From Propionimicrobium lymphophilum DSM 4903 (GTDB taxonomy: Bacteria; Actinomycetota; Actinomycetes; Propionibacteriales; Propionibacteriaceae): 64,000 nucleotides of DNA. Of the stretch, positions 10,153-19,670 are shown piece by piece. Every line of letters starts with the position of its first letter. Position 1 is the first letter of the stretch. A program made the position numbers and the translations under genes. The stretch lies in assembly GCF_000423485.1 (NCBI RefSeq), contig NZ_AUIB01000006.1, positions 1 through 64,000 of the forward strand. Reading direction: 5' to 3'. Under the pieces are notes generated by a model. It was not told the origin of the DNA and searched no databases. It worked only from the letters and a program-made list of their open reading frames with translations.

Positions 10153-10178
10153 CATAACCTACGGTAGCGTAGGTTATG
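10153..10178. promoter_or_regulatory. Operator-like palindrome over the hemolysin III promoter
   Basis: CATAACCTACG (10153-10163) and CGTAGGTTATG (10168-10178) form an 11-bp perfect inverted repeat with a GTAG spacer. It fully covers the predicted -10 element TAGCGT (10165-10170), which is 7 nt before the GTG start at 10178. A repressor bound here would block transcription. The CCTACG-N4-CGTAGG form resembles TetR-family operators in actinobacteria; the regulator itself is not in the window. Confidence 0.7.
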
Positions 10179-10813
10179 TGAAAATTCCTGCGAAACCACG
10201 CATGCGCGGCGTCCTACACGCCATCAATACACCGATAGCTCTCGTCTGCGGTTTAATCCTGTTGATAATCGCCGACGACGTCTGGATACGGGTGGGCTGC
10301 GCGGTCTGGACGCTGACCGCCATCCTCCTATTCGGCAACAGCGCCTTCTACCATCGGGGCAGCTGGTCTCAGCACATGAGCGAGCTGCTGCGTCGGATCG
10401 ACCACTCCAACATCGCGATCTTCATCGCAGGCACCTACACGCCGCTAGCGATCGGGCTCACCTCGGGCGCGTCGATGGCAATCCTGCTGTCGGTGATCTG
10501 GGGGTGCGCGCTGCTAGAGGTAGTCTTCAGGACGCTTTGGCTCTCGGCGCCCCGATGGCTGTACGTAGCCCTGTACATAATCATGGGTTGGGTTGCACTG
10601 TTTTGGCTGCCAACATTCTGGCGCACCGGCGGGGTGGCGGTCGTCGTGCTGCTGATCGCAGGCGGTCTCTTCTACACGGCGGGCGCGCTAATGTACGCGC
10701 TCAAACGCCCAAACCCGTGGCCGGAAACGTTCGGTTTCCACGAGTTCTTCCACGCTGGCACGATCCTTGGTTCCATCTGCCACTGGGTGGCGATCTTGCT
10801 TGTCGTGCTGTGA
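10178..10813 (+). CDS. Hemolysin III family membrane protein (YqfA/PAQR-like)
   Basis: This 211-aa protein has seven predicted membrane spans and the hemolysin III/PAQR signature: FGNSAFYHRGSW near the N-terminal third, RIDHSNIAIFIAGTYTPLAI in the middle, and FGFHEFFHAGTILGSICHWVA at the end. The conserved Ser, Asp and His residues (S/H..., HSN, HEFFH) are candidate zinc ligands of a CREST-type hydrolase. Despite the name, haemolysis is not a proven role; membrane lipid or ion homeostasis is suspected. GTG 10178 is used because the -10 element is only 7 nt upstream. An 11-bp inverted repeat overlaps promoter and start, so tight transcriptional control is likely. Confidence 0.88.
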   Translation: MKIPAKPRMRGVLHAINTPIALVCGLILLIIADDVWIRVGCAVWTLTAILLFGNSAFYHRGSWSQHMSELLRRIDHSNIAIFIAGTYTPLAIGLTSGASMAILLSVIWGCALLEVVFRTLWLSAPRWLYVALYIIMGWVALFWLPTFWRTGGVAVVVLLIAGGLFYTAGALMYALKRPNPWPETFGFHEFFHAGTILGSICHWVAILLVVL

Positions 10814-10896
10814 GGCAGGTTAGCTGCGCGTGATGAAAAGGTGAACAATCCGCCATAACGTAAGCGCGCTTGGCCAGGCCTCGGTAAGTTCAAGTT

Positions 10897-12183
10897 ATGG
10901 GCGTTAAGACCTACGTAATAGATACATCCGTCCTACTGAGCGACCCGAGGGCTATCACCAGGTTCGCAGAACACCACGTCGTGTTGCCGATCGTGGTTAT
11001 CTCGGAGCTTGAGGGTAAGCGTCATCACCCCGATCTCGGCTATTTCGCCCGGGGAGCGCTGCGACTTCTGGACGAACTAAGAACCAAACACGGCAGGCTC
11101 GATCAGCCAATCCCAGTCAACGACGAAGGCGGCATCCTGCACGTCGAGTTAAACCACACGAGCCAGGCGAGAATGCCGGAGGGCTTCAGGCTCGGCGATA
11201 ACGACACGAGAATTCTTTCCGTCGCGCTCAATTACAAGGCCGAGGGTGCAGACGTCATTGTCGTTAGCAAAGACCTGCCGATGCGAGTGAAAGCGGCGGC
11301 CATGGGCATCGAGGCCCAGGAATACCTGAACGAGCAGGTCGCAGATTCCGGCTGGACCGGCATGGCGGAGCTCGACGTAACTTCCGCGCAGATGGACGAG
11401 TTATTCGAGGCCGGCAAGGCGGATCTCGAACCCGCCAAGGAGCATCCGATAAACACCGGATTCGTGCTTCACGCGCCTGGATCAAGCGCGTTGGGCAGGA
11501 ACGTCGGCGAAGGAAAAGTGAAGCTCGTCCGCAGCGATCTGGAGGCGTTCGGCATTCATGGCAGGAGCGCGGAGCAGCGTGTCGCGCTGGATCTTCTTTT
11601 GGATCCGAGCGTCGGAATCATCAGCCTCGGTGGCAGGGCCGGAACCGGTAAGTCCGCGCTGGCGCTATGCGCGGGGCTGGAGTTGGTCATGGAGCAGCAC
11701 CAGTTCGAGAAGGTCATGGTTTTCCGCCCGATGTACGCGGTGGGCGGCCAGGAGCTCGGCTATCTGCCAGGCACCGAGACCGAGAAGATGTCGCCCTGGG
11801 GGCAGGCGGTTTTCGACACTCTTAGTTCAGTCACAAATAAGTTCGTCATCGACGAGTTGCTGGACCGCGAAATGATCGAGGTGCTGCCGCTAACCCACAT
11901 CCGTGGGCGCTCACTGCACGACGCGTTCGTGATCGTCGACGAGGTCCAATCCCTCGAACGGAACGTGCTGCTGACCGTTCTCAGCCGAATCGGGCAGAAC
12001 TCTCGGGTTGTGTTGACTCACGACGTTGCACAGCGCGACAACCTAAGGGTTGGACGATACGACGGCATCGCCGCCGTAGTTGAGAGGCTCAAGGGCAACC
12101 CGCTCTTCGCCCACGTGACGCTGACCCGTTCGGAACGTTCGGACATCGCCGCTCTCGTGACCGACCTGCTCGAGGACTTCTAG
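10897..12183 (+). CDS. PhoH2-type protein: PIN domain fused to PhoH ATPase
   Basis: The 428-aa product has a PIN RNase domain at residues 1-140 ([11 protein letters not shown] and [10 protein letters not shown] supply acidic residues) and a PhoH ATPase domain after residue 220 with Walker A GRAGTGKS and Walker [10 protein letters not shown]. PhoH2 proteins of actinobacteria are sequence-specific RNA helicase/RNases. There is no separate antitoxin-like ORF immediately upstream. TAAGTT at 10885-10890 lies 6 nt before the ATG, suggesting a leaderless transcript. The stop codon overlaps the stop of convergent xseB by 4 bp. M. tuberculosis phoH2 (Rv1095) lies in the same neighbourhood. Confidence 0.93.
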   Translation: MGVKTYVIDTSVLLSDPRAITRFAEHHVVLPIVVISELEGKRHHPDLGYFARGALRLLDELRTKHGRLDQPIPVNDEGGILHVELNHTSQARMPEGFRLGDNDTRILSVALNYKAEGADVIVVSKDLPMRVKAAAMGIEAQEYLNEQVADSGWTGMAELDVTSAQMDELFEAGKADLEPAKEHPINTGFVLHAPGSSALGRNVGEGKVKLVRSDLEAFGIHGRSAEQRVALDLLLDPSVGIISLGGRAGTGKSALALCAGLELVMEQHQFEKVMVFRPMYAVGGQELGYLPGTETEKMSPWGQAVFDTLSSVTNKFVIDELLDREMIEVLPLTHIRGRSLHDAFVIVDEVQSLERNVLLTVLSRIGQNSRVVLTHDVAQRDNLRVGRYDGIAAVVERLKGNPLFAHVTLTRSERSDIAALVTDLLEDF

Positions 12184-12389
12184 CTCTCGGTCTGCTTGGA
12201 GGCCTCGATCTTCTCTTTCGCGGAGTCTAGGAACTGCTGGCAGTAGGCGGCGAGCTTCTCGCCCTCCTCCCAAAGCTTCATGGACTCGGCTAGGGGAGCG
12301 CCGCCGGACTCCAGGCGAGTCACGATCTCCTCCAGCCGCGTGCGCGCCTGCTCGTAAGTGGGTTTCTGCTTGCCGTCTTCTTCGCTCAT
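12180..12389 (-). CDS. xseB: Exodeoxyribonuclease VII small subunit
   Basis: This 69-aa protein has the XseB helical hairpin: [19 protein letters not shown], then [18 protein letters not shown]. It binds the large subunit XseA, encoded 8 nt upstream on the same strand, to form the enzyme that degrades single-stranded DNA into acid-soluble oligonucleotides. The gene is the second of a two-gene operon and shares its terminal 4 bp with convergent phoH2. It is expected to be under the damage-type promoter of xseA. Confidence 0.93.
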   Translation of the reverse strand: MSEEDGKQKPTYEQARTRLEEIVTRLESGGAPLAESMKLWEEGEKLAAYCQQFLDSAKEKIEASKQTES

Positions 12390-12397
12390 GCGGGCTC

Positions 12398-13600
12398 CTA
12401 TTCCTCTATTGCGTCGACCTCGGCGAACAGTTGCCCGTCGCTGAGGTAAATCTGTAGTTGATCGCCAGGTTCGACGTCGTTGACGGACGTGACCGAAACG
12501 CCCTCATCGTCGGCAATAATGGCGTAGCCGCGCTCGAGGGTGGCTTTGGGAGACATCGCCCGGATGCGGGCGAGAGCATTGGTTAAGAATGCGTTCTCTT
12601 CGCGGATCTTTAGCTGTGTCGATAGCCCCAGCCTGCGACGAAGCTCCGCGATCTTTTCGGCGTGAACGCAAAGGGCTGCGGAAGGGTCTTTCAAGACCGG
12701 CCGAGAACGTAACCAGGTCAGCGCCTCTTGCTCCTTCGAGATGCGATTGATGATCGCATTCCTCGCGCGTAGCTTGGTGGCCTCTAAATTAGCCAACTCC
12801 TCAGCGGCTATTGGCACGACGATCTTCGCGGCGGCGGTTGGCGTCGACGCCCTTACGTCGGCTACCAGGTCCAGAATCGGGGTGTCCGGTTCGTGCCCGA
12901 TCGCGCTGATGATCGGGGTTTTAGCCGCGGCGGCTGCACGCACCAGGCCCTCGTCGCTGAACGGCAGCAGGTCTTCTAGCGATCCGCCCCCACGGGCGAT
13001 GATGATCACCTCGACCTGAGGATCGGCGTCCAATTCTTTCAAAGCCGCTATGACTTGCCCTGCGGCCTGCGGACCCTGGACGAGCGTGTTAATCACCCTG
13101 AACTCGGCCAGCGGCCAACGCAATTCAACGTTTCGGAGCACGTCCCTCTGAGCCGCGCTGTCGGCACCCGTGATCAGGCCGATCTTGCCGGGTAAAAACG
13201 GCAGTTTTTTCTTGCGAATCGGGTCGAAAAGTCCCTCGGCCTGCAACTTTCGTTTGAGCGCCTCGAGTTGGGCAAGCAGCTGGCCCTCGCCGACTATCCG
13301 TAGACTCCGGCACTCAAAACTTAGGCTCGAGTTCTTCTGCCAGACCGTCGGATGGACCTCGGCGATGACCTGCGTGTTGACCGTCAACGGACCGGCCGCG
13401 TCCAGCACGTGCGCCTGGCAACTGAGCCGTGCGGAAATCTCCTGATCGCGATCTCGAAGAGTGAAGAACTGCCTTCCGGTGCGACGGTTCAGCTCGATGA
13501 TCTGGCCCTCGACCCAGACCCAGCCACAGCGCTCGACCCAACTTTTAACATCGCGTACGACATCGGCGAGCGGGCGAGATTGCGGCATGTTCTGATTCAC
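12398..13600 (-). CDS. xseA: Exodeoxyribonuclease VII large subunit
   Basis: This is the catalytic subunit of ExoVII, an ssDNA exonuclease in mismatch repair and DNA-damage processing. The 400-aa sequence contains the N-terminal OB fold (VWVEGQIIELNRRTGRQFFTLRD) and the catalytic domain with GLITGADSAAQRD, RGGGSLEDLLPFSDE and ISAIGHEPDTPILDLVADVRASTPTAAA. The open frame reaches 13654, but GTG at 13600 is chosen because a damage-type promoter places its -10 element (TAAAGT) exactly 7 nt before it. xseB follows after 8 nt. ispH is divergent, with about 90 bp between the starts. Confidence 0.93.
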   Translation of the reverse strand: MNQNMPQSRPLADVVRDVKSWVERCGWVWVEGQIIELNRRTGRQFFTLRDRDQEISARLSCQAHVLDAAGPLTVNTQVIAEVHPTVWQKNSSLSFECRSLRIVGEGQLLAQLEALKRKLQAEGLFDPIRKKKLPFLPGKIGLITGADSAAQRDVLRNVELRWPLAEFRVINTLVQGPQAAGQVIAALKELDADPQVEVIIIARGGGSLEDLLPFSDEGLVRAAAAAKTPIISAIGHEPDTPILDLVADVRASTPTAAAKIVVPIAAEELANLEATKLRARNAIINRISKEQEALTWLRSRPVLKDPSAALCVHAEKIAELRRRLGLSTQLKIREENAFLTNALARIRAMSPKATLERGYAIIADDEGVSVTSVNDVEPGDQLQIYLSDGQLFAEVDAIEE

Positions 13601-13607
13601 GTTGTCT

Positions 13608-13630
13608 ACTTTAGATGCCGGCACTGACAA
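13608..13630 (-). promoter_or_regulatory. PafBC-type (RecA-NDp) promoter of xseA
   Basis: Read on the minus strand, TTGTCAGTG (13630-13622), 8 nt, then TAAAGT (13613-13608). This matches the actinobacterial RecA/LexA-independent damage promoter consensus tTGTCRgtg-N8-TAnnnT. The GTG start follows after 7 nt. Confidence 0.8.
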
Positions 13631-13693
13631 TTTTCTGCTTCGACTTTCGCGCATGTTGAACGGGTTTCCTAGACTGGCTTGCTAGGAGGTCTG

Positions 13694-14677
13694 ATGACGA
13701 AGAGAGTGATTGTGGCCGCACCGCGTGGCTACTGCGCGGGAGTGGATAGGGCTGTGGTGACTGTTCACCGTGCCCTGCAGAAGTACGGCGCGCCCGTTTA
13801 CGTGCGAAAACAGATCGTTCATAACTTGCACGTCGTCAAGACCCTGGAAGAAAAGGGCGCCATCTTCGTTGACGAGCTAGACGAGGTGCCAACTGGTGAG
13901 TTGGTTATCTTCTCCGCGCACGGAGTTTCCCCCGCGGTTAGGGAAGAGGCGAAGAGCCGAAACCTTCGCACCATCGACGCGACCTGCCCTCTAGTCACCA
14001 AGGTGCACAACGAGGCTCGTCGTTTCGCGAAGCAGGGCTTGCCCATTCTGCTTATCGGCCACGAGGGTCACGAAGAGGTCGAGGGCACCCAAGGCGAGGC
14101 GCCTGAAAACATCACCCTGGTTCAGCATCCCGACGAGGTGGACGGCCTGGACGTGCCCACCGATCAGCCGGTCGCTTGGCTCAGCCAGACGACGCTAAGC
14201 GTCGACGAAACCAGTCAGACCGTCCAAAAACTCAGGGAAAAGTACCCGCAGCTGTTGGACCCGCCCTCCGACGATATTTGCTACGCAACCTCCAACCGAC
14301 AGGCAGCGATCAAGGAGATCGCTGCTGAGTCCGACCTGGTGATTGTGGTTGGCTCGGCAAACTCGTCCAACTCGGTGCGGCTCGTCGAGGTCGCCGCAGA
14401 AGCTGGGGCGAAGCGGGCCGAACGAGTCGATTACGCCGAGGAGATCGACCCGTCTTGGCTGGAAGGAGTCGAGACCGTGGGGCTGACCTCCGGCGCTTCC
14501 GTGCCTGAGGAGTTAGTGCAGGGCGTTATCGAGCGGCTCGCCGAACTCGGCTATCCGCAGGCCACCGAAGAGCAGCTAGTCGACGAGCAGATGAGCTTCT
14601 CGCTGCCTCCGCAGCTTCGCACCCGACGCAGCGCAGCGGACGCCGAGGCTCAGGTGGCTAGTCGGAAGAATCACTAG
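13694..14677 (+). CDS. ispH: 4-hydroxy-3-methylbut-2-enyl diphosphate reductase
   Basis: The last enzyme of the MEP pathway makes isopentenyl and dimethylallyl diphosphate with a [4Fe-4S] cluster. The 327-aa protein shows the three cluster cysteines in [24 protein letters not shown] and [10 protein letters not shown], plus [16 protein letters not shown] and [19 protein letters not shown] lies 5 nt before ATG 13694, so this start is used rather than the longer frame at 13679. A TAGACT -10 element lies at 13670. The last 20 bp overlap convergent rmuC. Position beside xseAB matches M. tuberculosis ispH (lytB2). Confidence 0.96.
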   Translation: MTKRVIVAAPRGYCAGVDRAVVTVHRALQKYGAPVYVRKQIVHNLHVVKTLEEKGAIFVDELDEVPTGELVIFSAHGVSPAVREEAKSRNLRTIDATCPLVTKVHNEARRFAKQGLPILLIGHEGHEEVEGTQGEAPENITLVQHPDEVDGLDVPTDQPVAWLSQTTLSVDETSQTVQKLREKYPQLLDPPSDDICYATSNRQAAIKEIAAESDLVIVVGSANSSNSVRLVEVAAEAGAKRAERVDYAEEIDPSWLEGVETVGLTSGASVPEELVQGVIERLAELGYPQATEEQLVDEQMSFSLPPQLRTRRSAADAEAQVASRKNH

Positions 14678-15704
14678 TCAGCTCGGACGCCTGCAGCTGC
14701 CTGGCGGAAGCCGTTAGCGCCTGCGGGCCCTCCAAGCCGGAATCCGCAAGCTTCATCTCATTGAACTTCCTGGCGGTGACCAAAACCCTGGATTCCAGAG
14801 AGCCGATGGCATCGTTGTAGCTTTTTACCGACGTAGTGAGGGATTTGCCGAGCTTGGCTAGGTGATTGGAAAGAGTGCCTAGGCGATCGTAAAGTTCGCG
14901 CCCGGTCTCGAAAACTTCTCTCGCGCTATCCGCCAATGCGGCCTGCTTCCAGCCGTAAGAGACCGCCCTCAACATCGCGATCAGTGTGGTGGGGGAAGCT
15001 AAAATCACGTCCCTTTCAGCGGCGTATTCGATGAGATCTGGCTGCTGGCTTAGCGCCTCCGCGGCGAGCGCCTCGGAAGGTAAGAAAAGCACCACGAACT
15101 CCGGACTATTCGCGTCCAGGCGCCAATATCTTTTAGCCGACAGCTGGTCTACGTGGCTACGCACCGCGTTGCCGAACTGCGCCAAAAGCCTGGCCTTCGC
15201 CGCCTCGTCCTCTGAAAGTTGAGCATCCAAGAAAGAAGTCAACGGAGTTTTGGCATCGACATAAACGAACTTGCCGTCGCCGAGCAGCACCTTCATGTCC
15301 GGACGCAGCCTGCCGTCAACCGTCGAAACGCTGTCTTGCGTGTAAAAATTGCAGTGATCGACCATCCCCGCGAGTTCGACCACTCGTTTGAGCTGCAGTT
15401 CTCCCCATTGACCGCGCACCTGCGGCTTGCGCAGGGCGTTCGAAAGTGCCCCTGTCTCGCGGCGCAGATTTTCGTTGGTGGAAACCACCGTCCGCACCTG
15501 TTCTGACAGCTGAGCGCCGAAGCTTGCCTGCTGTTTCTCGACCGCTTTCAGCTGATCGTTGAGCCGGTTCAGATATGCCGTCACGGGCTCCAGCTGGGGT
15601 GTTTGCGGCGCGGGGTTTTGCTGTCGCCTTGACCCCAGAAACAACCCGAGAAGGACGCAGATCATGGCGATCAGCGCGACGATGATTACTTGCGTGGTGT
15701 TCAT
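14658..15704 (-). CDS. rmuC: DNA recombination protein RmuC homologue
   Basis: The 348-aa product has an N-terminal membrane anchor ([18 protein letters not shown]), a coiled-coil stretch around residues 40-90, and the RmuC domain with [46 protein letters not shown] and the later [12 protein letters not shown], a PD-(D/E)XK-like fold. E. coli RmuC limits DNA inversions at short repeats; the exact reaction is not proven. A damage-type promoter sits immediately upstream, 7 nt from the ATG, which supports a repair role here. The 3' end overlaps convergent ispH by 20 bp. Confidence 0.9.
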   Translation of the reverse strand: MNTTQVIIVALIAMICVLLGLFLGSRRQQNPAPQTPQLEPVTAYLNRLNDQLKAVEKQQASFGAQLSEQVRTVVSTNENLRRETGALSNALRKPQVRGQWGELQLKRVVELAGMVDHCNFYTQDSVSTVDGRLRPDMKVLLGDGKFVYVDAKTPLTSFLDAQLSEDEAAKARLLAQFGNAVRSHVDQLSAKRYWRLDANSPEFVVLFLPSEALAAEALSQQPDLIEYAAERDVILASPTTLIAMLRAVSYGWKQAALADSAREVFETGRELYDRLGTLSNHLAKLGKSLTTSVKSYNDAIGSLESRVLVTARKFNEMKLADSGLEGPQALTASARQLQASELTSDSSD

Positions 15705-15711
15705 GGTAAAG

Positions 15712-15734
15712 AGTCAATCACTCGCCACTGACAA
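15712..15734 (-). promoter_or_regulatory. PafBC-type promoter of rmuC (one mismatch in -10)
   Basis: On the minus strand TTGTCAGTG (15734-15726), then 8 nt, then TTGACT (15717-15712), with ATG following after 7 nt. The -10 reads TTnnnT instead of TAnnnT; the rest of the PafBC motif and its spacing are exact. Confidence 0.65.
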
Positions 15735-15756
15735 AAAATGACTAGGCTTAGGCGCT

Positions 15757-17016
15757 GTGAGCATGCGAACATGGTTGAAGACATTTAGTGAATACATCGA
15801 GGCATCCCCGACGGCTTATCACGCGGCGCTGAATGCCGCTGAGATGCTCAGGAGCGCAGGCTTCACGTCGCTCGACGAGACGAAGCCTTGGGACGACGTC
15901 GTCGGCGCCCACTTCGTCGTTCGTGGCGGAGCTATTTTGGCCTGGCGGATGCCTCAGCGCTTGACAGAATCGAGCGGTCTGCGAATCCTTGGAGTGCACA
16001 CAGACTCCCCGGCTCTTCAGATCAAGCCCGATTTCGATTTCGCTCGTTCGGGTCATCGACTGGTGGATGTCGAGGTTTACGGCGGCCCCCTGCTGAACAC
16101 TTGGTTCGATCGAGAACTACGCGTAGCGGGACGAATCGTCGACAAGCAGGGCAAGATCTATCTGCTGAACACGGATCCGATCCTGCGGCTATCGTCGCTG
16201 GCGCCGCACCTGGACCGGGGTAGGGCAACCGAATTCAAACTCGACAAGCAGAATGATCTGCTGCCGCTATTCTCGATCGCGGATGCGGACGAGCCGCTGT
16301 CTGAATACTTATTAGACCTTGCCGGCGTGTTACCTAGCGAGGTCGCGGGCGCAGACCTATTCGCAGTGCCCAGCGAAAAACCCGCTATTTACGGTAACCG
16401 CGACCAATTCTTCGCTTCCTACCGACTGGACAACCTGGCCAGCACTTACCCCGCGTTGCTGGCGATGCTCGAAGCCCGTCCCACCGAGCACGTTCAGGTC
16501 TTTGCCGCGTTCAACCACGAAGAGATCGGCTCCGCCACCACCGAGGGCGCTTCCGGATCCTTCCTTTCCGATATTCTGACTCGACTCAGCTTCGCGATGG
16601 GCCTCGACACCGGCGAGCACCTGGCCTGGTTGCAGCGCGCAACCTGCGTCTCGGCAGACGTCACCCACGGTCTCAACGCTACCAAGGCCGATCACTACGA
16701 CCCGCGCTGCTATCCGTCCCTGGGTTACGGGCCGGCCATGAAGATCAGCGCGGCCGGCAAATACGCAACTGACTCAGCCTCCGGACCTTTCTGGAAACGT
16801 GCATGCGACGCGGCCGGGGTGCCTAGCCAGAACTACGTCAATAACAACAACATTCCGGGCGGCACGACCATTGGGCCGCTGGTTGCGACGAGGATGGGCA
16901 TCAGCACCGTCGACGTTGGTCTGCCGATTCATTCCATGCATTCGGCTAGGGAGATGTGCGCCACCACAGACTTGATCTCCTTTAACAAGGCCGCAAAGGC
17001 CTATTTGGTGGGTTAA
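15757..17016 (+). CDS. M18 family aspartyl aminopeptidase
   Basis: This cytosolic dinuclear zinc aminopeptidase removes N-terminal acidic residues from peptides. The 419-aa length is normal for the bacterial M18 family. Zinc ligands and catalytic residues appear as LGVHTDSPAL (His and Asp near residues 81-83), AFNHEEIGS (Glu-Glu), DVTHGLNATKADHYDPR and LPIHSMHSARE. GTG 15757 is preferred over the ATG two codons later because TAGGCT lies 8 nt upstream, in line with the leaderless pattern of the region. A strong bidirectional terminator follows. Confidence 0.92.
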   Translation: MSMRTWLKTFSEYIEASPTAYHAALNAAEMLRSAGFTSLDETKPWDDVVGAHFVVRGGAILAWRMPQRLTESSGLRILGVHTDSPALQIKPDFDFARSGHRLVDVEVYGGPLLNTWFDRELRVAGRIVDKQGKIYLLNTDPILRLSSLAPHLDRGRATEFKLDKQNDLLPLFSIADADEPLSEYLLDLAGVLPSEVAGADLFAVPSEKPAIYGNRDQFFASYRLDNLASTYPALLAMLEARPTEHVQVFAAFNHEEIGSATTEGASGSFLSDILTRLSFAMGLDTGEHLAWLQRATCVSADVTHGLNATKADHYDPRCYPSLGYGPAMKISAAGKYATDSASGPFWKRACDAAGVPSQNYVNNNNIPGGTTIGPLVATRMGISTVDVGLPIHSMHSAREMCATTDLISFNKAAKAYLVG

Positions 17017-17029
17017 AAGCTCGTAGATA

Positions 17030-17065
17030 AAATGCCGGCCGCGTTTACTAACGCAGCCGGCATTT
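17030..17065. terminator. Bidirectional terminator between convergent genes
   Basis: AAATGCCGGC (17030-17039) pairs with GCCGGCATTT (17056-17065), with inner GCGTT/AACGC pairing. TATTTT follows on the plus strand and TTATCTA on the minus strand. It separates the M18 peptidase from the convergent DUF4190 protein. Confidence 0.85.
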
Positions 17066-17092
17066 ATTTTGTGTCTTATTTTCTTGTCTGTT

Positions 17093-17497
17093 TTAGGAGT
17101 CCATGGGTCCGCTAATAGCCAGCAATATCGTGATTACTAACAACACGATTCCGATGCAAAACAGAACCGTCGCCGCGATGCCTAGCCCCCAGCCAACGGT
17201 CAGCATGGTGGACTTGCCGTATGCGCCCGGATTCTGCCTGATCTCTTTTCGAGCTTTGTTGCCTATTATCAGCGTGACGATGCCAAGCGGCTGGAAAATT
17301 ATCAGGCTGATGATGCCCAGAATCAGGACAGCCGTCGATTGTGGATGGTCCAGAGCGTACGGCGAGACCGTATTTCCATATTGAGAGGAGAAACTATCCT
17401 GCGGGTATGTGGTCTGCCTGTAGCTCGAATTGGTGTCGTAGCCCCGCTTCGAGTTGGGCTGGAACCGGTTGTTTTCTGGATTGAATTGGTCGGTCAC
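17093..17497 (-). CDS. DUF4190-type small membrane protein
   Basis: The 134-aa product has a hydrophilic, Asn/Gln/Tyr-rich N-terminal tail of about 50 residues and then two membrane spans (TAVLILGIISLIIFQPLGIVTLIIG and AATVLFCIGIVLLVITILLAIS) joined by a short basic loop (NKARKEIRQNPG). This is the DUF4190 pattern common in actinobacteria, whose function is unknown. The start codon is GTG with AAAGGGG upstream. It faces the large surface protein gene across a 220-bp intergenic region. Confidence 0.75.
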   Translation of the reverse strand: MTDQFNPENNRFQPNSKRGYDTNSSYRQTTYPQDSFSSQYGNTVSPYALDHPQSTAVLILGIISLIIFQPLGIVTLIIGNKARKEIRQNPGAYGKSTMLTVGWGLGIAATVLFCIGIVLLVITILLAISGPMDS

Positions 17498-17549
17498 TTT
17501 TAAGTGCCCCTTTAATCGGTAGCTTCCAATTGCAGTCTAGGCCTTAATA

Positions 17550-17587
17550 CAGCGAGAAAGCGAGACGCCCCGATCTCTTTCTCGCTG
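17550..17587. repeat. Inverted repeat in the divergent intergenic region
   Basis: CAGCGAGAAAG (17550-17560) and CTTTCTCGCTG (17577-17587) are perfect 11-bp arms around a 16-nt spacer. No T-run follows. It lies between the divergent starts at 17497 and 17718 and could be an operator or a 5'-UTR structure. Confidence 0.5.
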
Positions 17588-17717
17588 CGATTCACCGAAG
17601 CGCAGCTGGGAAGTATTTATTCTCGATTCACGGCCATAAAGCTCAGTTAGAACCGTGCAGTCCTAACTATCTTCGACCTGCCGCAGCAAGGCGCATACCT
17701 GTTGCTAGCATGAACAC

Positions 17718-19559
17718 ATGAATCAGCAAGGGGTAAAAAAGAATTCCAACGTCTCGGGAAAACGTCAAAGAACTGGCCTGAGAGTCACTCTGGTTTTGGT
17801 CGGCGTCCTGATTTTGGGTTTAGTTGTCGGGACAATCGGATATCTGACCGCCAGTCCTGCTCTAAACGATTCGACTAAAGCGCCTGGGCTGGTGCAAATC
17901 GTCGACGTTTCTCGTGGTGGAAGCGCCCCTAAGATCGTGCCCTTCGAGTCCGGCCCTTTCCTTGAGAATGGAGAGCTTCGAGTTTTCAGGGGACAAGATT
18001 ATTTTTCTGACGAGCTGATCGCTGTCAATAAGGACGACAACGGCGGAATCGCCCGCTGGAGGACCAAAGTTGTTGATGGAAGCGATTGCGAACTAAACGA
18101 TTCCTACGTCAGCTGCTCGGGCCAGAGCGTCGACCTTGAAACAGGCGAGCTGTCGGGCGAGCCGGATAGCTTCTCTAGCGCTAACTATCCATATGACAGC
18201 ATGACCCCACCGTCCCTCAACGAGCTGGATGAGAGCGGTATAGAGCTGCATGTTGACGGTTTCGAGGTGTATGCCACAAAGGACTACGACGTTCTGTGGA
18301 AGAAGAACATCAGCGAAGACGATCTAAAACTGAACGGATTCTTGACCACCAACCCGTCCGTGATCGTGTCTAACGGTACCTACATCCTCGGCTCCGAAGA
18401 TGGCCTGACCAGCAATAAACTTTCTGATGACTCTCAGTTGTGGCAGATAAATGTTCCGGAAGGATCCTCGCTGTCCTCATGGGTCACAGATGGCCAGCGA
18501 ATCTTCATAGTCGATTCAAAAGGTAGCCTTTCCGAGTTCGATCTGGCCAAGACCGATTCTAATAACGAAAAGGTGAAAGAAGAGGCAAAGGCCAGGGCCG
18601 AGGCCGAGAAAGGTGATCAGCTTTCCTTAAAGGAAGTTACCCAGCACGAGCTGGTTCTTCCTAAGGGGTGCATAGATTTCCAGAAGTCCATGGATAGCTC
18701 GATCTCCGACCGGGGCACCTTCAAAGACGGCGTCATGGAGGGAAACTCCGGGGTTGAAATCAAGCATTCCGTCCCCGTGGACGTCGAAGGCGAGAGCCAC
18801 CTGGCAATCCAGTTCGAGTGCACCACCGAGACGGGCTCCACATTCGTAGCCGTCTATGGCGCAGACGGCAGCAAGCTTTCCGACATAGACATAAGCAACT
18901 TCACGGCCGCTCCGCCCGTGGCGAGATTCGATCTAAAAATGATGGAGCCGGCCGACGGTGGCATCAGGATGCGTTGGGGAAGCGTCCGCACTAATGGCGA
19001 CGGCCCGCTTCCCGACACTATGTATCTGCTGGAGGCCAGCGCAGAGGCCGAATCAGTGCTCTCGTGGGACGGAGAAGCCTTCGTCCAGGACGTCGACAAC
19101 ACGACGGTTTATCTACCAAACGGAGAATCTATCAAGTTGCCGACGACGTCTGAAGCGCACGAACTTTTGGAACAGATCTCGGCGGGCAACCTCGACGACG
19201 AAAGATTCAGCGGCAAACTTTCGCAGTCCATGGAAGAGGGCACTGACAAGGGAGAGGGCGCTCCTCGCGTCATGCCAATTAAGCACGATCCCCGATTCAA
19301 GAAGTCGCTATATGTATATGGCTGCGGTTTGAAGCTTGCCGATGGCATCGGGATATCGAACGCCAAGATCGACACTCGCGACTACTTCAGCTACGGCGGT
19401 TTCCCGTCCAGCAGCAGTAAAAAGACGAATGCATCCAGCGAGGACCACTGGGTGGCGTGCGCCTACGGAACCGACGAAAAGCCGAGGGATGTTGGATACG
19501 GCTACTTGCTTTTCGATGGCGAGAAGCTGCCCGATCTCTACGCGGTTGGCCTGGTTTAG
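17718..19559 (+). CDS. Membrane-anchored PQQ-like beta-propeller surface protein
   Basis: The 613-aa protein has a basic N-terminus and one membrane span (VTLVLVGVLILGLVVGTIGYLTA, near residues 25-48), so most of it is outside the cell. Repeated blade-like segments (ARWRTKV, VLWKKNI, QLWQINV...DGQRIFIVDSKGSLSEFDL) point to a PQQ-type beta-propeller in residues 60-290, followed by an unassigned region with paired cysteines. No enzymatic motif is visible; protein binding or envelope sensing is a guess. The C-terminal region (WVACAYG...YGYLLFDGEKLPDLYAVGLV) is repeated in a truncated copy just downstream. TAGCAT lies 6 nt before the ATG, consistent with leaderless transcription. Confidence 0.65.
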   Translation: MNQQGVKKNSNVSGKRQRTGLRVTLVLVGVLILGLVVGTIGYLTASPALNDSTKAPGLVQIVDVSRGGSAPKIVPFESGPFLENGELRVFRGQDYFSDELIAVNKDDNGGIARWRTKVVDGSDCELNDSYVSCSGQSVDLETGELSGEPDSFSSANYPYDSMTPPSLNELDESGIELHVDGFEVYATKDYDVLWKKNISEDDLKLNGFLTTNPSVIVSNGTYILGSEDGLTSNKLSDDSQLWQINVPEGSSLSSWVTDGQRIFIVDSKGSLSEFDLAKTDSNNEKVKEEAKARAEAEKGDQLSLKEVTQHELVLPKGCIDFQKSMDSSISDRGTFKDGVMEGNSGVEIKHSVPVDVEGESHLAIQFECTTETGSTFVAVYGADGSKLSDIDISNFTAAPPVARFDLKMMEPADGGIRMRWGSVRTNGDGPLPDTMYLLEASAEAESVLSWDGEAFVQDVDNTTVYLPNGESIKLPTTSEAHELLEQISAGNLDDERFSGKLSQSMEEGTDKGEGAPRVMPIKHDPRFKKSLYVYGCGLKLADGIGISNAKIDTRDYFSYGGFPSSSSKKTNASSEDHWVACAYGTDEKPRDVGYGYLLFDGEKLPDLYAVGLV

Positions 19560-19670
19560 AAGAGACGAGCGCAAGAGATTTGCCCTTAATCTCTCAGCTG
19601 GTCTGTGCCAGGGAAAATTCGGGAATACCGATTAACCACTATCTGCGGTTTCCTTGCTCAGGCCTACTGC

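Noticed and set aside
19241-19255. CACTGACAA in the 613-aa surface protein gene
   Set aside because: It is internal to the gene and reads toward no start codon with the 8-nt/7-nt spacing.
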